23,530 nt of DNA from Haplomitrium mnioides (GCA_049999725.1 JBNGIS010016854.1:1-23530); one strand, 5' to 3'; counted from the first letter of the stretch, positions 1 through 9,670 are shown. A program made the numbers and translations. The notes: a model not told the origin generated them from the sequence alone.

Positions 1-381
1 AAGTTCTAATTTAATGAAAACCATCACGACTACCCTTCTCTCTCTCCACTTTATTTCCCCTTTAATGGAGAGATCTTTGTCAAGTCAAGATTAACTTCTC
101 TTCTATTGCATTCCTCCTAAAACACACTCAAATTACTCCTACAGAAAACTATCGATTTCTTGAATCACTAGTTCTTCTCTCACTCCCTCCACACTTCCTA
201 CTTTTTTTGTTCTAACCCTCAATCACCCATCTCAACTTTCTTCCCTTTCTTTTTTCTTCTTCCCTAACTATCTTCACCCAACAAAAAGAACTTTTCACTA
301 TATCGAGATTTTGATGCCTATCTCTTGACCTCGCTATTTTGCTAACAGTAGGTGACATACGGGAGGTAAGAAAGCTCAAAA
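1..381. other. Pyrimidine-rich edge sequence, no gene seen
   Basis: The plus strand is rich in C and T, with many TTCT and CTCTC runs, and there is no coding pattern in any frame. It directly abuts the LTR-like repeat at 382. If that repeat belongs to a minus-strand LTR, this stretch is either the rest of that LTR or the DNA next to it. I cannot place an LTR end here. A 100-residue minus-strand frame at 212-514 has no recognisable family features and runs into repeat sequence, so I treat it as chance. Confidence 0.4.
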
Positions 382-654
382 GACCAAATCCAAATGAGTA
401 AGAACTTATAGTGAACTCTAATAGAGTTCTCCAACCAAATGCAAATAAGCCAAGAAAAGCCAAGAAAAACCACAACAAGATAACTTTAAGAGAGTTATGC
501 AACTCTAGGCCCAAGCTAAAGCGAGTAGTGCAAGCAAAAGCTAAGCAACCAAAGAACCTAAGTGATTCGAGAGGAACTCTAGAATGGGGAGTGAGGCTAG
601 AAAGCCCTTCTTTTTATGCAAGAGAAGACGATGTCATTTATAAAAGAACTCAAT
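382..654 (-). repeat. First copy of ~272-bp direct repeat, LTR-like, minus strand
   Basis: This unit begins GACCAAATCC and is followed at 655 by a second unit beginning GACCAAATCT. The second unit is split by the copia element (655-695, then 9053 onward). Long identical stretches include CAAGTG-type sequence around 555-575, matched at 9139-9155, and the AGAAGCCCTTCT block matched at 9181-9190. On the minus strand the block reads like a TATA region followed by an R/U5-like stretch, and it lies downstream of the chromodomain coding end at 9405. I infer that it is part of a chromovirus LTR with an internal duplication, or two partly overlapping LTR copies. Confidence 0.6.
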
Positions 655-695
655 GACCAAATCTAAATGAGTAAGTACTCTTGTAAACTCTAATA

Positions 696-982
696 TATTA
701 TAATATATGTAGTAAGACAATTAGGCTAATATAGCATTAGTAATTAACTTATGATTAGATTATATGATTAGAATTAGAGTTAGTGCTTATCCTATATGAT
801 TAGCGTATCACCTTATAATCCTATTACTTTTGTACACACACATGATTATGTGATATATATATGAGATTGTGAGATTGAGGAGAGAGAAGAGAAGTATAAG
901 AAGATTTGATGCTTGATTACACATTGTTGTTTAAACATTCTTTATTTTGATTGGCATGAGCTAATGGGCTTAACATTCAACA
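696..982 (+). repeat. 5' LTR of the copia element
   Basis: It aligns over its full length with 8768-9052. Both copies start TATTATA and end AACATTCAACA, and a central block of about 70 bp is identical, including TTGTACACACACATGATTA. The end lies immediately before the primer-binding site, which fixes it firmly. The start is set by the last base that aligns after the polypurine tract of the 3' copy. It begins TA rather than the usual TG; a TG occurs 12 bases further in at 708. A TA-repeat length difference (GATATATATATG against GATATATATG) explains the 2-bp size difference. Confidence 0.9.
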
Positions 983-1000
983 TGTTATGAGCACTTTAGC
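983..1000 (+). promoter_or_regulatory. Primer-binding site, initiator methionine tRNA type, degenerate
   Basis: TGTTATGAGCACTTTAGC directly follows the LTR end. Plant copia elements usually carry TGGTATCAGAGC here, complementary to the 3' end of initiator methionine tRNA. This copy matches that pattern with one substitution and a short deletion, so priming would probably be impaired. Its position is the main support for the 5' LTR end at 982. Confidence 0.7.
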
Positions 1001-3744
1001 TGATTTTCACATTTTTCTAAATTTTTTTAATAATTTTTCTAAATTTTTTTTTCTTTAAAAAAAATAAAACAAAAGCAAGTATTTTTCAAGTTTGATTTCT
1101 CAAATACTACATATATACTATTTTATTTTTCTTTTCTCATTTTCCATTGCTCATAGTTTTCAAATTCTTAAAATACAATATTTTATAATTTTATTTTATA
1201 TTATATTGTTGAAGAAGATTCCTTGAAGTGCAGAAGCAAATTTGCCAAATTTTGAAGAAACGAGGGACAATTAGTGTCATCTGGGGGAGGAATCAAGGTC
1301 GCCCTATACCAACAAGAATCACAACTTTTTATCAAGAAGCGAAGGAGTTGTGAAGCATATTCCATTTTTGTGTTTTTTCCAGATTCTTCACCATTCTGGG
1401 AAAATTTTGGATCAAACTGATCAAGAGGTTGTGCGCAATCAAATTCTGAACACACAACAATTCGAATAAAACGATTCCATCAAGGATCAAGGATGCAATA
1501 CTCAGATTTCAAATGACTGAAATCTTGAGTAGAATTCAGACACGAAGAGGAAGCACATCGTATCGGTGATGTATCGGTGTTTCAACACTGATTGAACTTT
1601 TTTCAAAGTGTAATCAAGGTGTGGAAGCGGTGACATATCACTATTTCAACTCTGAGGAAGTTTCAAAGTCCGACATTGGCGAAAGTTCGAAGTTCAAATT
1701 CTCTAAAAGTTCGACTCGCGAGGAAGTCTATTCAGTGGTGAAACAGTGAGAAATCGCTGTTTCAACACTGTTTTCTGAAAATTCGAAAGGGTGCGAACGA
1801 AGAGATTTCAAAAGTTTGAAGCATTTTTATTGAAGTGGCGACTTATCATTGTTTCGACGAAAGTTCGAACTTGGTCATTCAGTAAAATTTGAAAGTTTGA
1901 ATCTATTTTTCATATATTGGATAAGTGCTTTATCATTGTTTCGCATTTATTATATTCTATTCGAAGAGCTTCTTGAAAGGCACAAAGGCGATTTGTTTCT
2001 ATTTCAGCGAGTTTATATTATTTTATTGAAAGTTTGAAGGCCTCTATTTGGTGACACGTGAAAGTTCAAAAGGACTAAAGGAATACCGAAAGGGCTTTTT
2101 ATCACTGTTTCGGCAATTTGGAGAAAAATTTTAAAATTTATAAAACAATGCAAGCTCAGAGCGGAAGCCACCTCTGTCTATTTTAATAAGCCTATCCTAC
2201 ATTGCCACGTGTCGCAAGTCGGATGGAGATGTCAGAGACAAACCCCACCCCTAGATGCAGGGAGTGAGGGGGTCTCTCTAATAGTAACCGTTGAAGGGGT
2301 TACGATTGAGAGCGATATTTACTAGAAATGGTTTTTGCGAGTTGCTTATGGGATCATTTCAAAGTCGCTCATGAAGTGACAGTAGCCACGATGTTGGAGC
2401 TATTCTTGGAAGCACCACAAGTTACACCGAGCCTATTAACTTGGCCGAAGCTATGAGATTGTCTTCGGATGCTAGTCTAATCCACCGAAGCTACCAGATT
2501 TGAACCCGAAGCTGCTAAGTTTGCCAAACCTGCATAAAGGAACTCCCGAATCACCATTTTATCTCTGAACCTAAACTATCTACCGAACCTAACTGTTCGT
2601 GAAGGGGGAGAGTTCTGATTTTTTCAATCGATCTTTATGCGCTCAAATCGATCTTATTTTTTAATCTGATTACACATAAAGGATTGCCTAATCCTGGCAA
2701 ACAATCTGACCATTTATTTTCACATTTTGGTTCAAAAATGACATCACAATGACCTTTACGATTTCTGGTCTTCTCAAGTAACATATCATAGCATTCATGT
2801 TATGCAATTGACTATTCCTGAGCATGAATTTTCATTTGTGAAGCACAATTGGAGTCAGAAATACACAGAACTATATTCTAGGAGCTGAATTCTAGAATCT
2901 AACTTGTACAATTGACATTAAGATCTATAGAACTCCAAATTGACATACCTATGTACTCTCAATTTGTCAATTGAACATTTTTGGGACCTTTCAAGGGTTT
3001 ATTTGTCTGATTGAACTTATAATACATTGTATGACTGTTCAACACAAGTCTACATACCTGTGCTGTCATTCATGTGAGAGATTTCTCTGTTTTTTATTTG
3101 ACAGAAACTGCATATTACAAAATTTGACAGTATATGATACAAATACATTCTTGATTAACGCGGAACTTGCAACTGCATTGCAAGCACAACTAAATATATA
3201 AGTGTAAGAAGATTAGCAACTGTTGTATCTTTACTTCAGAGTTTAATTTTTACATAGTGTCCACTATAGTTATACGTGTGAGAGGAGACTGACTAGTTGC
3301 CTCAATAATCTATTGAGATTTTGAGAAGATCACAACTAGTCCACAGTGTTTCCTTATCAATACAGTGTATTTTCATATAACATATTCACAAGTTTTCAGA
3401 AATATTTACTTTTTCTACATGATTCAAGAATTCAGAGAACCAATTTGCACATTCAAGAATATTACATCAACTTGTGTAGATTGTATCTGAAAGCTAAGGC
3501 TACACCAACATCTAGAATATTGTGAAGATATAGAGGAGACTTATTGCTGATGTTTCCACCTATTTTATGAAAGATTAGAAGATCAACAACTTGCCTGCAG
3601 CAAGCATAATAGGGATTATACCTCACATATAACTTCTGTTATACAAAATTGCTTTTTTTGTTGTTCTCCAGAGTTGCAAAGAGTTTAACATTTTGAATTT
3701 TCTGCATTTTGATAAATCTTTTATTTATCTTCCAACCTTCAAAA
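1001..3744 (+). other. Unusually long copia leader without recognised gene
   Basis: This stretch of about 2.75 kb lies between the primer-binding site and the first recognisable gag residues. Leaders of copia elements are usually far shorter. It begins AT-rich (1010-1200), passes through degenerate repeats (1572-2111), then a segment at about 2150-2600 with a G-box (GCCACGTGT, 2204-2212), a small inverted repeat (GTAACC at 2284, GGTTAC at 2298) and three CCGAAGCTA/G-like motifs around 2440-2515. The rest (2600-3740) is AT-rich with no coding signature that I recognise. Short frames at 1849-2037, 2971-3201 and on the minus strand at 1201-1455 look like chance. It could include another element inserted into the leader, or captured sequence. 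Confidence 0.55.
1572..2111 (+). repeat. Degenerate repeat block in the copia leader (TATCACTGTTTC motif, six copies)
   Basis: A 12-base motif close to TATCACTGTTTC recurs at 1572, 1636, 1752, 1844, 1931 and 2100. It is usually preceded by a GTGGCGAC-like stretch and followed by AACACTG or GACGAAAGTTCGAA-like sequence. GAAAGTTCGAA variants recur between the motifs. Spacing is irregular (62-169 bases), so this is an old, drifted array rather than a clean tandem repeat. Its function is unknown. Confidence 0.6.
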
Positions 3745-4700
3745 CTCTTCTGCATTCTAAAAATAGAAAACTTTAAACAATTGACCATTGAAGGAGACAA
3801 CTATCTCTCCTGGTTACTAGATGGAGCAGCCCATCTGTTTTCAAAGGGATTGCAGACCACAATCTTGACAGATAATGACATAACATTACAATAGAAATCC
3901 CAGGCCTTTGTCTTCTTGAAGCACCATCTTTCTGATTCTCTCAAAATACAATATCTAAATGTGATCCCAGAATTCTCTAGGATAACTTGAAAGAAAGATT
4001 TGACCACACAAAAACAATCCATCTGCCTAATGCAAGGCATGATTGGGTCAATCTAAGAGTTCAAGATTTTTCTTCCATTTCCAAATATAACAGTAAATTG
4101 TTCAGAATAACATTTCAGCTAACATTAAATGGACATCTAGTTTCTCAAGAAGAACAAGATGAGAAAACATTATCCACGTTTCATTCAGCCAACATGATTT
4201 TGTTTGCACAATACAGAAACATGAATTTCTCTACTTATTTTAAACTGATAGCATATTTACTATAAGCAAGGAAACATCAGGATTTACTGATGAAGAATTC
4301 CAAAGTAAGACCCCCAAGTACCCTACCTCAAAATCCTACACTTGAAGCTCATTATTCGAAGCCTACAAATAACAGAGGTATATCTAGAACAAGGGCTATA
4401 TATAGTTCCTTCAGACAGAATTCTCAAAGGGGTAAAGCTCCTATGAATGGCAAGAATCAACAATTCAGGGGGAGAGGAAGGGGCAGAGGTAATTCTGCAT
4501 GTTTCTATCAAAGAGGAAGAAGAGGAGGCAAGAATACATACAATAACAGAAACCAGCCATCCTCAAGCAATACAAGAGGACCAATTGTTTGCAACAGATG
4601 TGGGACCATCCGGCATACTACTAAAGTTTGCAGAATCCCAGCGCATTTGGTCACACTTTACGCTAAAGACAAAAGCCAGAAAGCAGCAACAGAGAATCAT
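3745..4700 (+). pseudogene. gag: copia gag remnant (capsid/nucleocapsid)
   Basis: The segment starts with a GDNYLSW motif at about 3797-3817, the typical opening of copia Gag. The middle part (about 3985-4300) is the UBN2-type Gag region, with F-D-H, L-P-x-A-R-x-D-W and L-R-x-Q-D-F motifs. A basic RGRGRGRG stretch (about 4470-4490) precedes a CCHC zinc knuckle at 4590-4631: C, C, H and C are in CX2CX4HX4C spacing, but the usual glycine before the histidine is replaced. Such proteins package element RNA into cytoplasmic particles. A stop at 3892-3894 with a frame change before 3987, and a stop at 4263-4265, break the frame. From 3987 onward Gag shares its frame with protease and integrase. Confidence 0.85.
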
Positions 4701-5130
4701 GGGGTCTTTATGGAACAGACTGATACCCTTAGAAATTATATCGATACAGAAGAGGATATGAATATACCAAAAACGAACATGATTCGGTATACAAATTCTA
4801 CACTTCCTCTTGATGACATCCATACCTCTATTATAGACAGTAGCAATACTCATACTATTTTAAAATGCAGGTCCTATTTTACCAAGTTGACACCCTCACA
4901 CTAAAAGGTGACCAATATTATGGGCAGCAATCAGATTGAAGAAGGAAAATGACCGGCAACTATCAGATTGCCACAAGAGACTGTCAAACATATCAGATCA
5001 GCCATATATGCTCCAAGTGCAACTAGAAACCTATTAAGTTTTCGTGATATACAAGATAATGGGTATCACATACATACCAGCACTTGTAAAAATGAGGAAG
5101 TGTTGCATTTATTGAAGCACACTCCTGAAG
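4701..5130 (+). pseudogene. pol: copia protease region, active site altered
   Basis: Continuing in the Gag frame, the aspartic protease signature appears at 4836-4844 as D-S-S where the family has D-S/T-G. It sits in a hydrophobic context (S-I-I-D) as expected. Downstream, the segment ending with R-N-L-L-S-F (about 5023-5040) is the conserved C-terminal end of copia protease, just before the integrase zinc region. Stops at 4902-4904 and at about 4949-4951 (a TGA where Trp is plausible) interrupt it. Protease would process the Gag-Pol polyprotein. With the altered active-site glycine and the stops this copy is dead. Confidence 0.75.
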
Positions 5131-6387
5131 GATCTGAAATAAAAGAAACACTTTTTGCATACCCTCTTGGTTTTTATATTAGGCAAATAAAAAATTATCA
5201 TACTCATGCAAAAGCAATCGATCATACAACTTTATGGCATAATCGCTTAGGACATCCGGGCACTACAATATGTCTTAACATTTAGAAACTGACCCAATCC
5301 ATTCCTCAAAGCATTAAGCCATCTATGATTGACAGACCATGTATTCATTGTTCTCAAGGCAAGTTGGCCTTACGCCCAGCGATTTCTAAAATAATTATGG
5401 AAATTCCAAAGTTCCTTAAAAGAATACACGCAGATATTTGTTGGCTTATTGATCCACCTAGTGGACCTTTTCAGTATTTTTTGGTGATCATCTGTGCTAC
5501 TACAAAATGGTCACAAGTATCATTACTATCTACCCATAATCTTGTCTTCCCGAGGATATTGGCACACATTACAAAATTTCTAGAAAGTCCAATAAAAGTC
5601 CTACGAATTGACAATACAATGGAGTTTACATCCAAACCTTTTGATGACTTTTGCATGACTATGGGTATTGATACCCAATACTCTGTGGCACATGTTCATC
5701 TTCAAAATGGAATAGCCAAAAGAGTTTTACGCAACATTCAAATGATTGCTAGGCTTATGCTAATGCAGACCAATTTATCGGTTTCTGCATAGAGCCATGC
5801 AGTACTACATGCTGCATCATTATTAAAATATTGACCATCAGCTTTTAGTTCATTATCACCTCACCAACTTGCTTATGGTTAGATACCAGACTTATCCCAT
5901 TTGCGAGTTTTTGGTTTTCAAGTCTTAGTTCCGATTATGGGACCGAAAAGAACTAAGATATGACCTCAAAGGAAAAAATGCATTTATGTGGGATATGACT
6001 CACCGTCTATTATATGCTATCTGGAACCATCCACAACTGATGTGTTTCAAGCCACATTAGCTGATTTCCATTTCTATGAGGATATATTTCCATCTCTTTT
6101 TGAAGATAAAAATTCTTCTTTACCAAAAAACCTCCAATAAGAGAATATATCCACTATATGGATAGATCAAAGAAGAAGGCAAGGTGAGTACAAGGTCAAG
6201 AGACTTCTTCACTTGGATAAAACAGTCGAACAATTGCCAGATTCTTTTAATGAAATTGCAAAGGTATCTAGGTCACATATTCCTGTTGTGAATATTCCTG
6301 CAAGAGTTCAGAATATTTCAAAACTAGCAGTTGATCAAGTACCAAGGCAAAAGAGAGGACGCCCTCTGGGATCAAAAGACTCTTAAC
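5131..6387 (+). pseudogene. pol: copia integrase, catalytic Glu replaced by Lys
   Basis: The N-terminal zinc-binding domain (GAG-pre-integrase) shows H at 5238 and H at 5253 (W-H-N-R-L-G-H) and a CX2C pair at 5340-5351. The core has Asp at 5433 (H-A-D-I) and Asp at 5610 (R-I-D-N). With the known DD35E spacing the third residue is at 5718, where AAA (Lys) replaces the expected Glu in the N-G-x-A-E motif. The C-terminal half includes the G-Y-D-S-P-S-I motif (about 5992-6012) and ends with K-R-G-R-P-x-G-S-K-D (about 6353-6382), which is conserved in this copia branch. In-frame stops lie at 5283, 5790 (TAG for Trp), 5833, 5881, 5961, 6138 and 6385. The frame is the same as Gag. Confidence 0.9.
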
Positions 6388-6639
6388 ATAACAAAATGTT
6401 TTGACTAAGAGAACTACATTCTCAACTGATGTAATGAAAGCATCTTCGTCTACACCATTACTATCTCAGCCGACTATTTTCTCATTGGAATACCTTGATT
6501 ATCAAGAGATCTTGATCCACTATATAGATATAGGAGTTATATGGCAAAGAGAGTGTGTAGATGTCAATGATCATTTCGCATTCCTTGTTTCATAAACTAT
6601 ATCCGATACACCACCTGATCCTTGATCTGTCAAAGAAGC

Positions 6640-7700
6640 TATGGACAGTTCTGAGCGGATAGAGTCGTAAAAGGCAATGGATTTAGAACTTGATTCCATG
6701 ATACAGAGGAAGGTATTCGGACCTTTAGTCCCTATTCCCTTTGATGCTAGTTTAATCAGATATAGGTGGATCTTTGTGAAGAAGCGAAATGAAAAAGGTG
6801 AAATTGTCATATATAAAGCACGTCTTGTAGCCAAAGGCTATATATACACAAGTACTTGGAAGAGACTACAATCTCACATATGCTCCAGTTATGGATGCTA
6901 TCACATACTGGTTCCTAGTAGGCTTTTCCCTAGGACATGAGCTCATTACACATCAGATGAATGTTGTGACAGCATACCTATATGGGCTTCTTGATACTCA
7001 AATCTACATGAAAGCTCTCCAAGAGCTTATTGCAAGGAATATCTATCATATTCAGGGGGAGACTGTCGACATAAGAGTAAACCATTTTGCGACCCCTCTA
7101 CCTCTTTACCATCGACCATCATTACACCTAGTAGTGGTAGTACTCGGTTTGGACCTATAGTCTATGAGATACACTCTATGGAGAAAATAACTATTGTCCT
7201 CCCTATGCATCAATCCATGCCTTTATCCAAGGGTGGATATGCAGTCTAGATTCTTCAATCTATTTATGGACTAAAACAGAGTGGTCGAATAAGGTATTAT
7301 AGATTTCATGAGGAGATAACCACCATGGGTTTTCACTTCGATGACATTGCACCAAGTTTATTCATCAAGAATGTCGACAAAGAATTTATAATTGCTACAT
7401 TATATATTGATGATATAAATCTTTTTGGTCACCAATCCTTACTTGAGCAAAATATTTTTATGCGTAAGAAGACTTTTGATATGAAGGATATTGATAGGAC
7501 CAAGTATTGTTTAGGATTACAATTTGAGTATCTCGATGATGGCATATTGATGCATGAGAGTACTTATACTAAGAAAATCCTTAAACAATTCAATATGGAT
7601 AAATCTCATCGAGTTATATCCCCTATGGAGGTAAGATCACTAGACAGAGACAGATATTTTCTGAAAATGGAAAGATATAGAGTCAATCCTTGGATCTGAG
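6640..7700 (+). pseudogene. pol: copia reverse transcriptase, frameshifted, first catalytic Asp changed
   Basis: Conserved blocks appear in order: W-I-F-V-K-K-R-N-E-K and Y-K-A-R-L-V-A-K-G (6768-6837), Y-A-P-V-M-D-A-I-T (about 6879-6905, after a frame change), V-V-T-A-Y-L-Y-G (6963-6986), Y-G-L-K-Q-S-G-R (about 7265-7290, another frame change), and Y-I-D-D (7403-7414). The family Asp before V-V-T-A-Y is Asn here (AAT at 6960). The YIDD pair is kept. The distance from Y-M-K (about 7005) to Y-G-L-K-Q is about 250 bases, roughly twice what the family needs, so an insertion or rearrangement lies at about 7030-7230. Confidence 0.9.
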
Positions 7701-8399
7701 ATACCATATCTCTCCTCTATAGGAGCTCTTAGGTATCTTGCTAATCAAACATGGCTTGATATTTCATTTGCCATGAACTTGCTTGCAAGACATAGTTAAC
7801 AACCTACTATAAGGCATTGGAATGGTATCAAGCGTATTTTCAGATACTTACAAGGCACAATTGACATAAGACTATTTTTCCCAACTAATACTGATCAAAT
7901 ACTTACCGGCTATGCAGATGCGAGATACTTGTCGGATCGTGATGATGTTAAATCCCAAACCAGTTATGTATTCCTATATGACTCTATAGCTATGTCATGG
8001 AAAAGTACAAAGCAAACTTTGACTTGTACATCCTCAAACCATGCAGAGATCATTGCTCTGTATAAAGCTAGTAGGGCGGGCATATACCTACAAAGAATGC
8101 TTGATCATGTTTATTTACATTGTGGTTTGCATTGTATATTTGACCCTACTATTATTTTTGAAGATAACTTGGTATGTATGCACCAGGTCTCACAGGGATT
8201 TATTAAAGGAGACTGCATAAAACACATTGCTCCAAAGTTTTTCTTCACTCATGAGCAGCTTGATAGCACTATTTATGTGCAGATTATCTCTAGTAAAGAG
8301 AATATTGTCGATATATTTACTAAGGCTTTACCTCCGGCATTGCATCAACATTTTTGTTATCTACTTGGTTTACGGAGATTATCGACTTTATTGTCATGA
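7701..8399 (+). pseudogene. pol: copia RT connection and RNase H domain
   Basis: A new frame opens at about 7701 with the connection motif P-Y-L-S-S-I-G-A-L-R-Y-L (7704-7739) and L-L-A-R-H (about 7780). One TAA interrupts it at about 7797. RNase H then runs to the natural stop at 8397. Its acidic residues look intact: Asp at 7917 (Y-A-D-A), Glu at 8046 (N-H-A-E-I) and Asp at 8163 (F-E-D-N). The terminal D-I-F-T-K-A-L-P motif (about 8310-8333) is the standard end of copia Pol. The RNase H part from 7929 to 8399 is free of stops and is the best-preserved piece of the element. RNase H degrades the RNA strand of the RNA:DNA hybrid. Confidence 0.9.
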
Positions 8400-8758
8400 C
8401 TTCATCGACTATTCTTTTATTATCTTATCGACATCATTATTTTTATCTGTGATATATATTTATATTCTATTTTTTGCTCTTGTTATCTTTTTCTAAGTAT
8501 TATATGATCATTATTTTCAGATTGTCTATTTGGCCTATAGCCAAGTTTCTTATCATTATTTCTTTTTTGGTCACTATATGACTTCTATATCTATCTATAA
8601 ATGGAGGTTGTACTCTTTCCCTCGTTGGCGTATGAGAGGGTTTTACAGAGGCAACACCTTTTTATTTTATATGGATTTCTTTTGAAGTGCTGATGTTATT
8701 CTATCATAGGTTTCGTAACTATCTTACGTTTGGTTACAACATTCCTTATAATATAACC
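8400..8758 (+). other. copia 3' untranslated region
   Basis: This AT-rich region lies between the Pol stop and the polypurine tract and has no coding pattern. It includes TGTACTCTTTCCCTCG and GAGGCAACACC (about 8611-8660), sequences that resemble the conserved stretch found after Pol in many plant copia elements. A short overlapping frame (8227-8496) is a shadow of RNase H. Confidence 0.65.
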
Positions 8759-8767
8759 AAGTGGGAG
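8759..8767 (+). promoter_or_regulatory. Polypurine tract of the copia element
   Basis: AAGTGGGAG directly precedes the 3' LTR and matches the short polypurine tract typical of plant copia elements, the primer for plus-strand DNA synthesis. It fixes the 3' LTR start at 8768. Confidence 0.8.
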
Positions 8768-9052
8768 TATTATAGTACTTGTAGTGAGATAAATAGGCTA
8801 ATAAAGCATTAGTCCTTAACCTATGATTAGATTCTATGATTAGTATTAGGGTTAGTGCTAATTCTATATGATTAGCATATCACCTTATAATCCTATTACT
8901 TTTGTACACACACATGATTATGTGATATATATGAGATTGTGAGATTGAGGAGAGAGAAGAGAAGGAGAAAAAGATTTGATGTTTGATTACACATTGTTGT
9001 TTACACATTCTTCATTTGGATTGGCATGAGCTAATGGGCTTAACATTCAACA
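8768..9052 (+). repeat. 3' LTR of the copia element
   Basis: It aligns with 696-982 and is 285 bp long, two bases shorter through a TA-repeat difference. It ends AACATTCAACA at 9052 and is followed by TAATG, the right half of the target duplication. Most of the differences between the LTRs fall in the first 110 bases and in the last 70. The middle is nearly identical. Confidence 0.92.
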
Positions 9053-9215
9053 TAATGTAGTTTTTTAGCCAAAAGCTACTCAAGACCCAAGCAAAGACCA
9101 AGAGTGCAAGCAAAAGCCAAGCAACCACCAAAGAATCCAAGTGATTCGAGAGGATTTCCAGAATGAGGAGTGGGGCATAGAAGCCCTTCTATTTATATAA
9201 GAGAAGAGGGTGTGA
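9053..9215 (-). repeat. Second copy of ~272-bp LTR-like repeat, right part
   Basis: The unit that starts at 655 resumes here after the copia insertion. AGTGCAAGCAAAAGCC at about 9092-9108 and GTGATTCGAGAGGA at about 9141-9154 correspond to about 526-542 and 561-574 in the first copy. Compared with the first copy it lacks roughly 50 bases near the insertion point (counterpart of about 424-500). On the minus strand it contains a clearer TATA box than the first copy. Confidence 0.65.
9190..9199 (-). promoter_or_regulatory. Putative TATA box of a minus-strand chromovirus LTR
   Basis: Read on the minus strand this is TATATAAATA, followed by AGAAGGGCTTC. It lies about 205 bases downstream of the integrase stop at 9405, a sensible position for an LTR promoter. 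The matching place in the first repeat copy has the weaker CATAAAAAG. Transcription is not shown. Confidence 0.45.
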
Positions 9216-9404
9216 ACCCTCTTTCTTCACTTATAAGTCACTTCTAATTTCATCCCTAAAAGTGACTCTCTACTAAAAGTGACTTCAAAGGCAAGTAATC
9301 TTATCTCAATCCTAAAAGTAAATCTCTACCTCTTCCTTGACTCCTCTCTATTTTCTTATAGATAGCACAACCTTATACTTGTACAATTACATAATCCTTG
9401 CCTT

Positions 9405-9640
9405 CTAGTCGATGATGTCCTCGTCATTGCCGCAACTTTCAAATATTTGAATAGCATGTTGAGCACTCTCAAGATTTGAAGAAGGTTTCCAAGTAGCATC
9501 ATGAAGTCGATAGCCTTTCTACAAAACCTTGTATTGAACTTGTGGATGTCGCCCTTGCTTGATAACTCTTTTCGCCAAAATAGAATCCACCTCAAATTCT
9601 TCATGATCATCAAGAACAATAGTCAGGCAGGATCGGGGCT
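9405..9640 (-). pseudogene. pol: Chromodomain end of a chromovirus (Ty3/gypsy) integrase
   Basis: Read on the minus strand from about 9625 this encodes a chromodomain: F-E-V-D-S-I-L near the start, H-P-Q-V-Q-Y-K-V-L, K-G-Y after a stop, then D-A-T-W-K-P and a closing acidic tail ending at TAG (9405-9407). Chromodomains at the end of integrase are specific to chromoviruses and steer insertion toward modified chromatin. One in-frame TAG at 9519-9521 replaces the Trp expected just before K-G-Y. The rest of this pol gene is missing; similarity stops at about 9630-9640, before a palindrome and a GT-rich repeat. The frame at 9356-9619 in another phase is a shadow of this domain. Confidence 0.85.
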
Positions 9641-9670
9641 GGTCTGATCAGACATTCCAAGTCATCAAAT

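Larger units (their letters stand above)
696..9052 (+). mobile_element. Degenerate Ty1/copia LTR retrotransposon, nearly full length
   Basis: Two direct LTRs (696-982 and 8768-9052) enclose a primer-binding site, a long leader, a gag-pol reading frame in the order gag, protease, integrase, RT, RNase H, and a polypurine tract. Integrase ahead of RT is diagnostic of Ty1/copia. The five bases before the element (TAATA, 691-695) and after it (TAATG, 9053-9057) match at four of five positions, as expected of an aged target duplication. By hand alignment the LTRs differ at roughly 24 positions (about 8%) plus one 2-bp indel, so the insertion is old. The reading frame has many stops and several frameshifts, and catalytic residues are changed. 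The copy cannot be autonomous. Confidence 0.93.

Noticed and set aside
1201-1455. Minus-strand 84-codon frame as a host gene
   Set aside because: No family features, no splice or promoter context, and it lies within the copia leader.
2284-2303. Small stem-loop GTAACC/GGTTAC as a terminator or riboswitch
   Set aside because: Six base pairs only, no T-run, and eukaryotic context. Mentioned only as a minor feature of the leader.
8227-8496. Plus frame of 89 codons after RNase H
   Set aside because: It overlaps the conserved RNase H end in another phase and has AT-driven hydrophobic composition.
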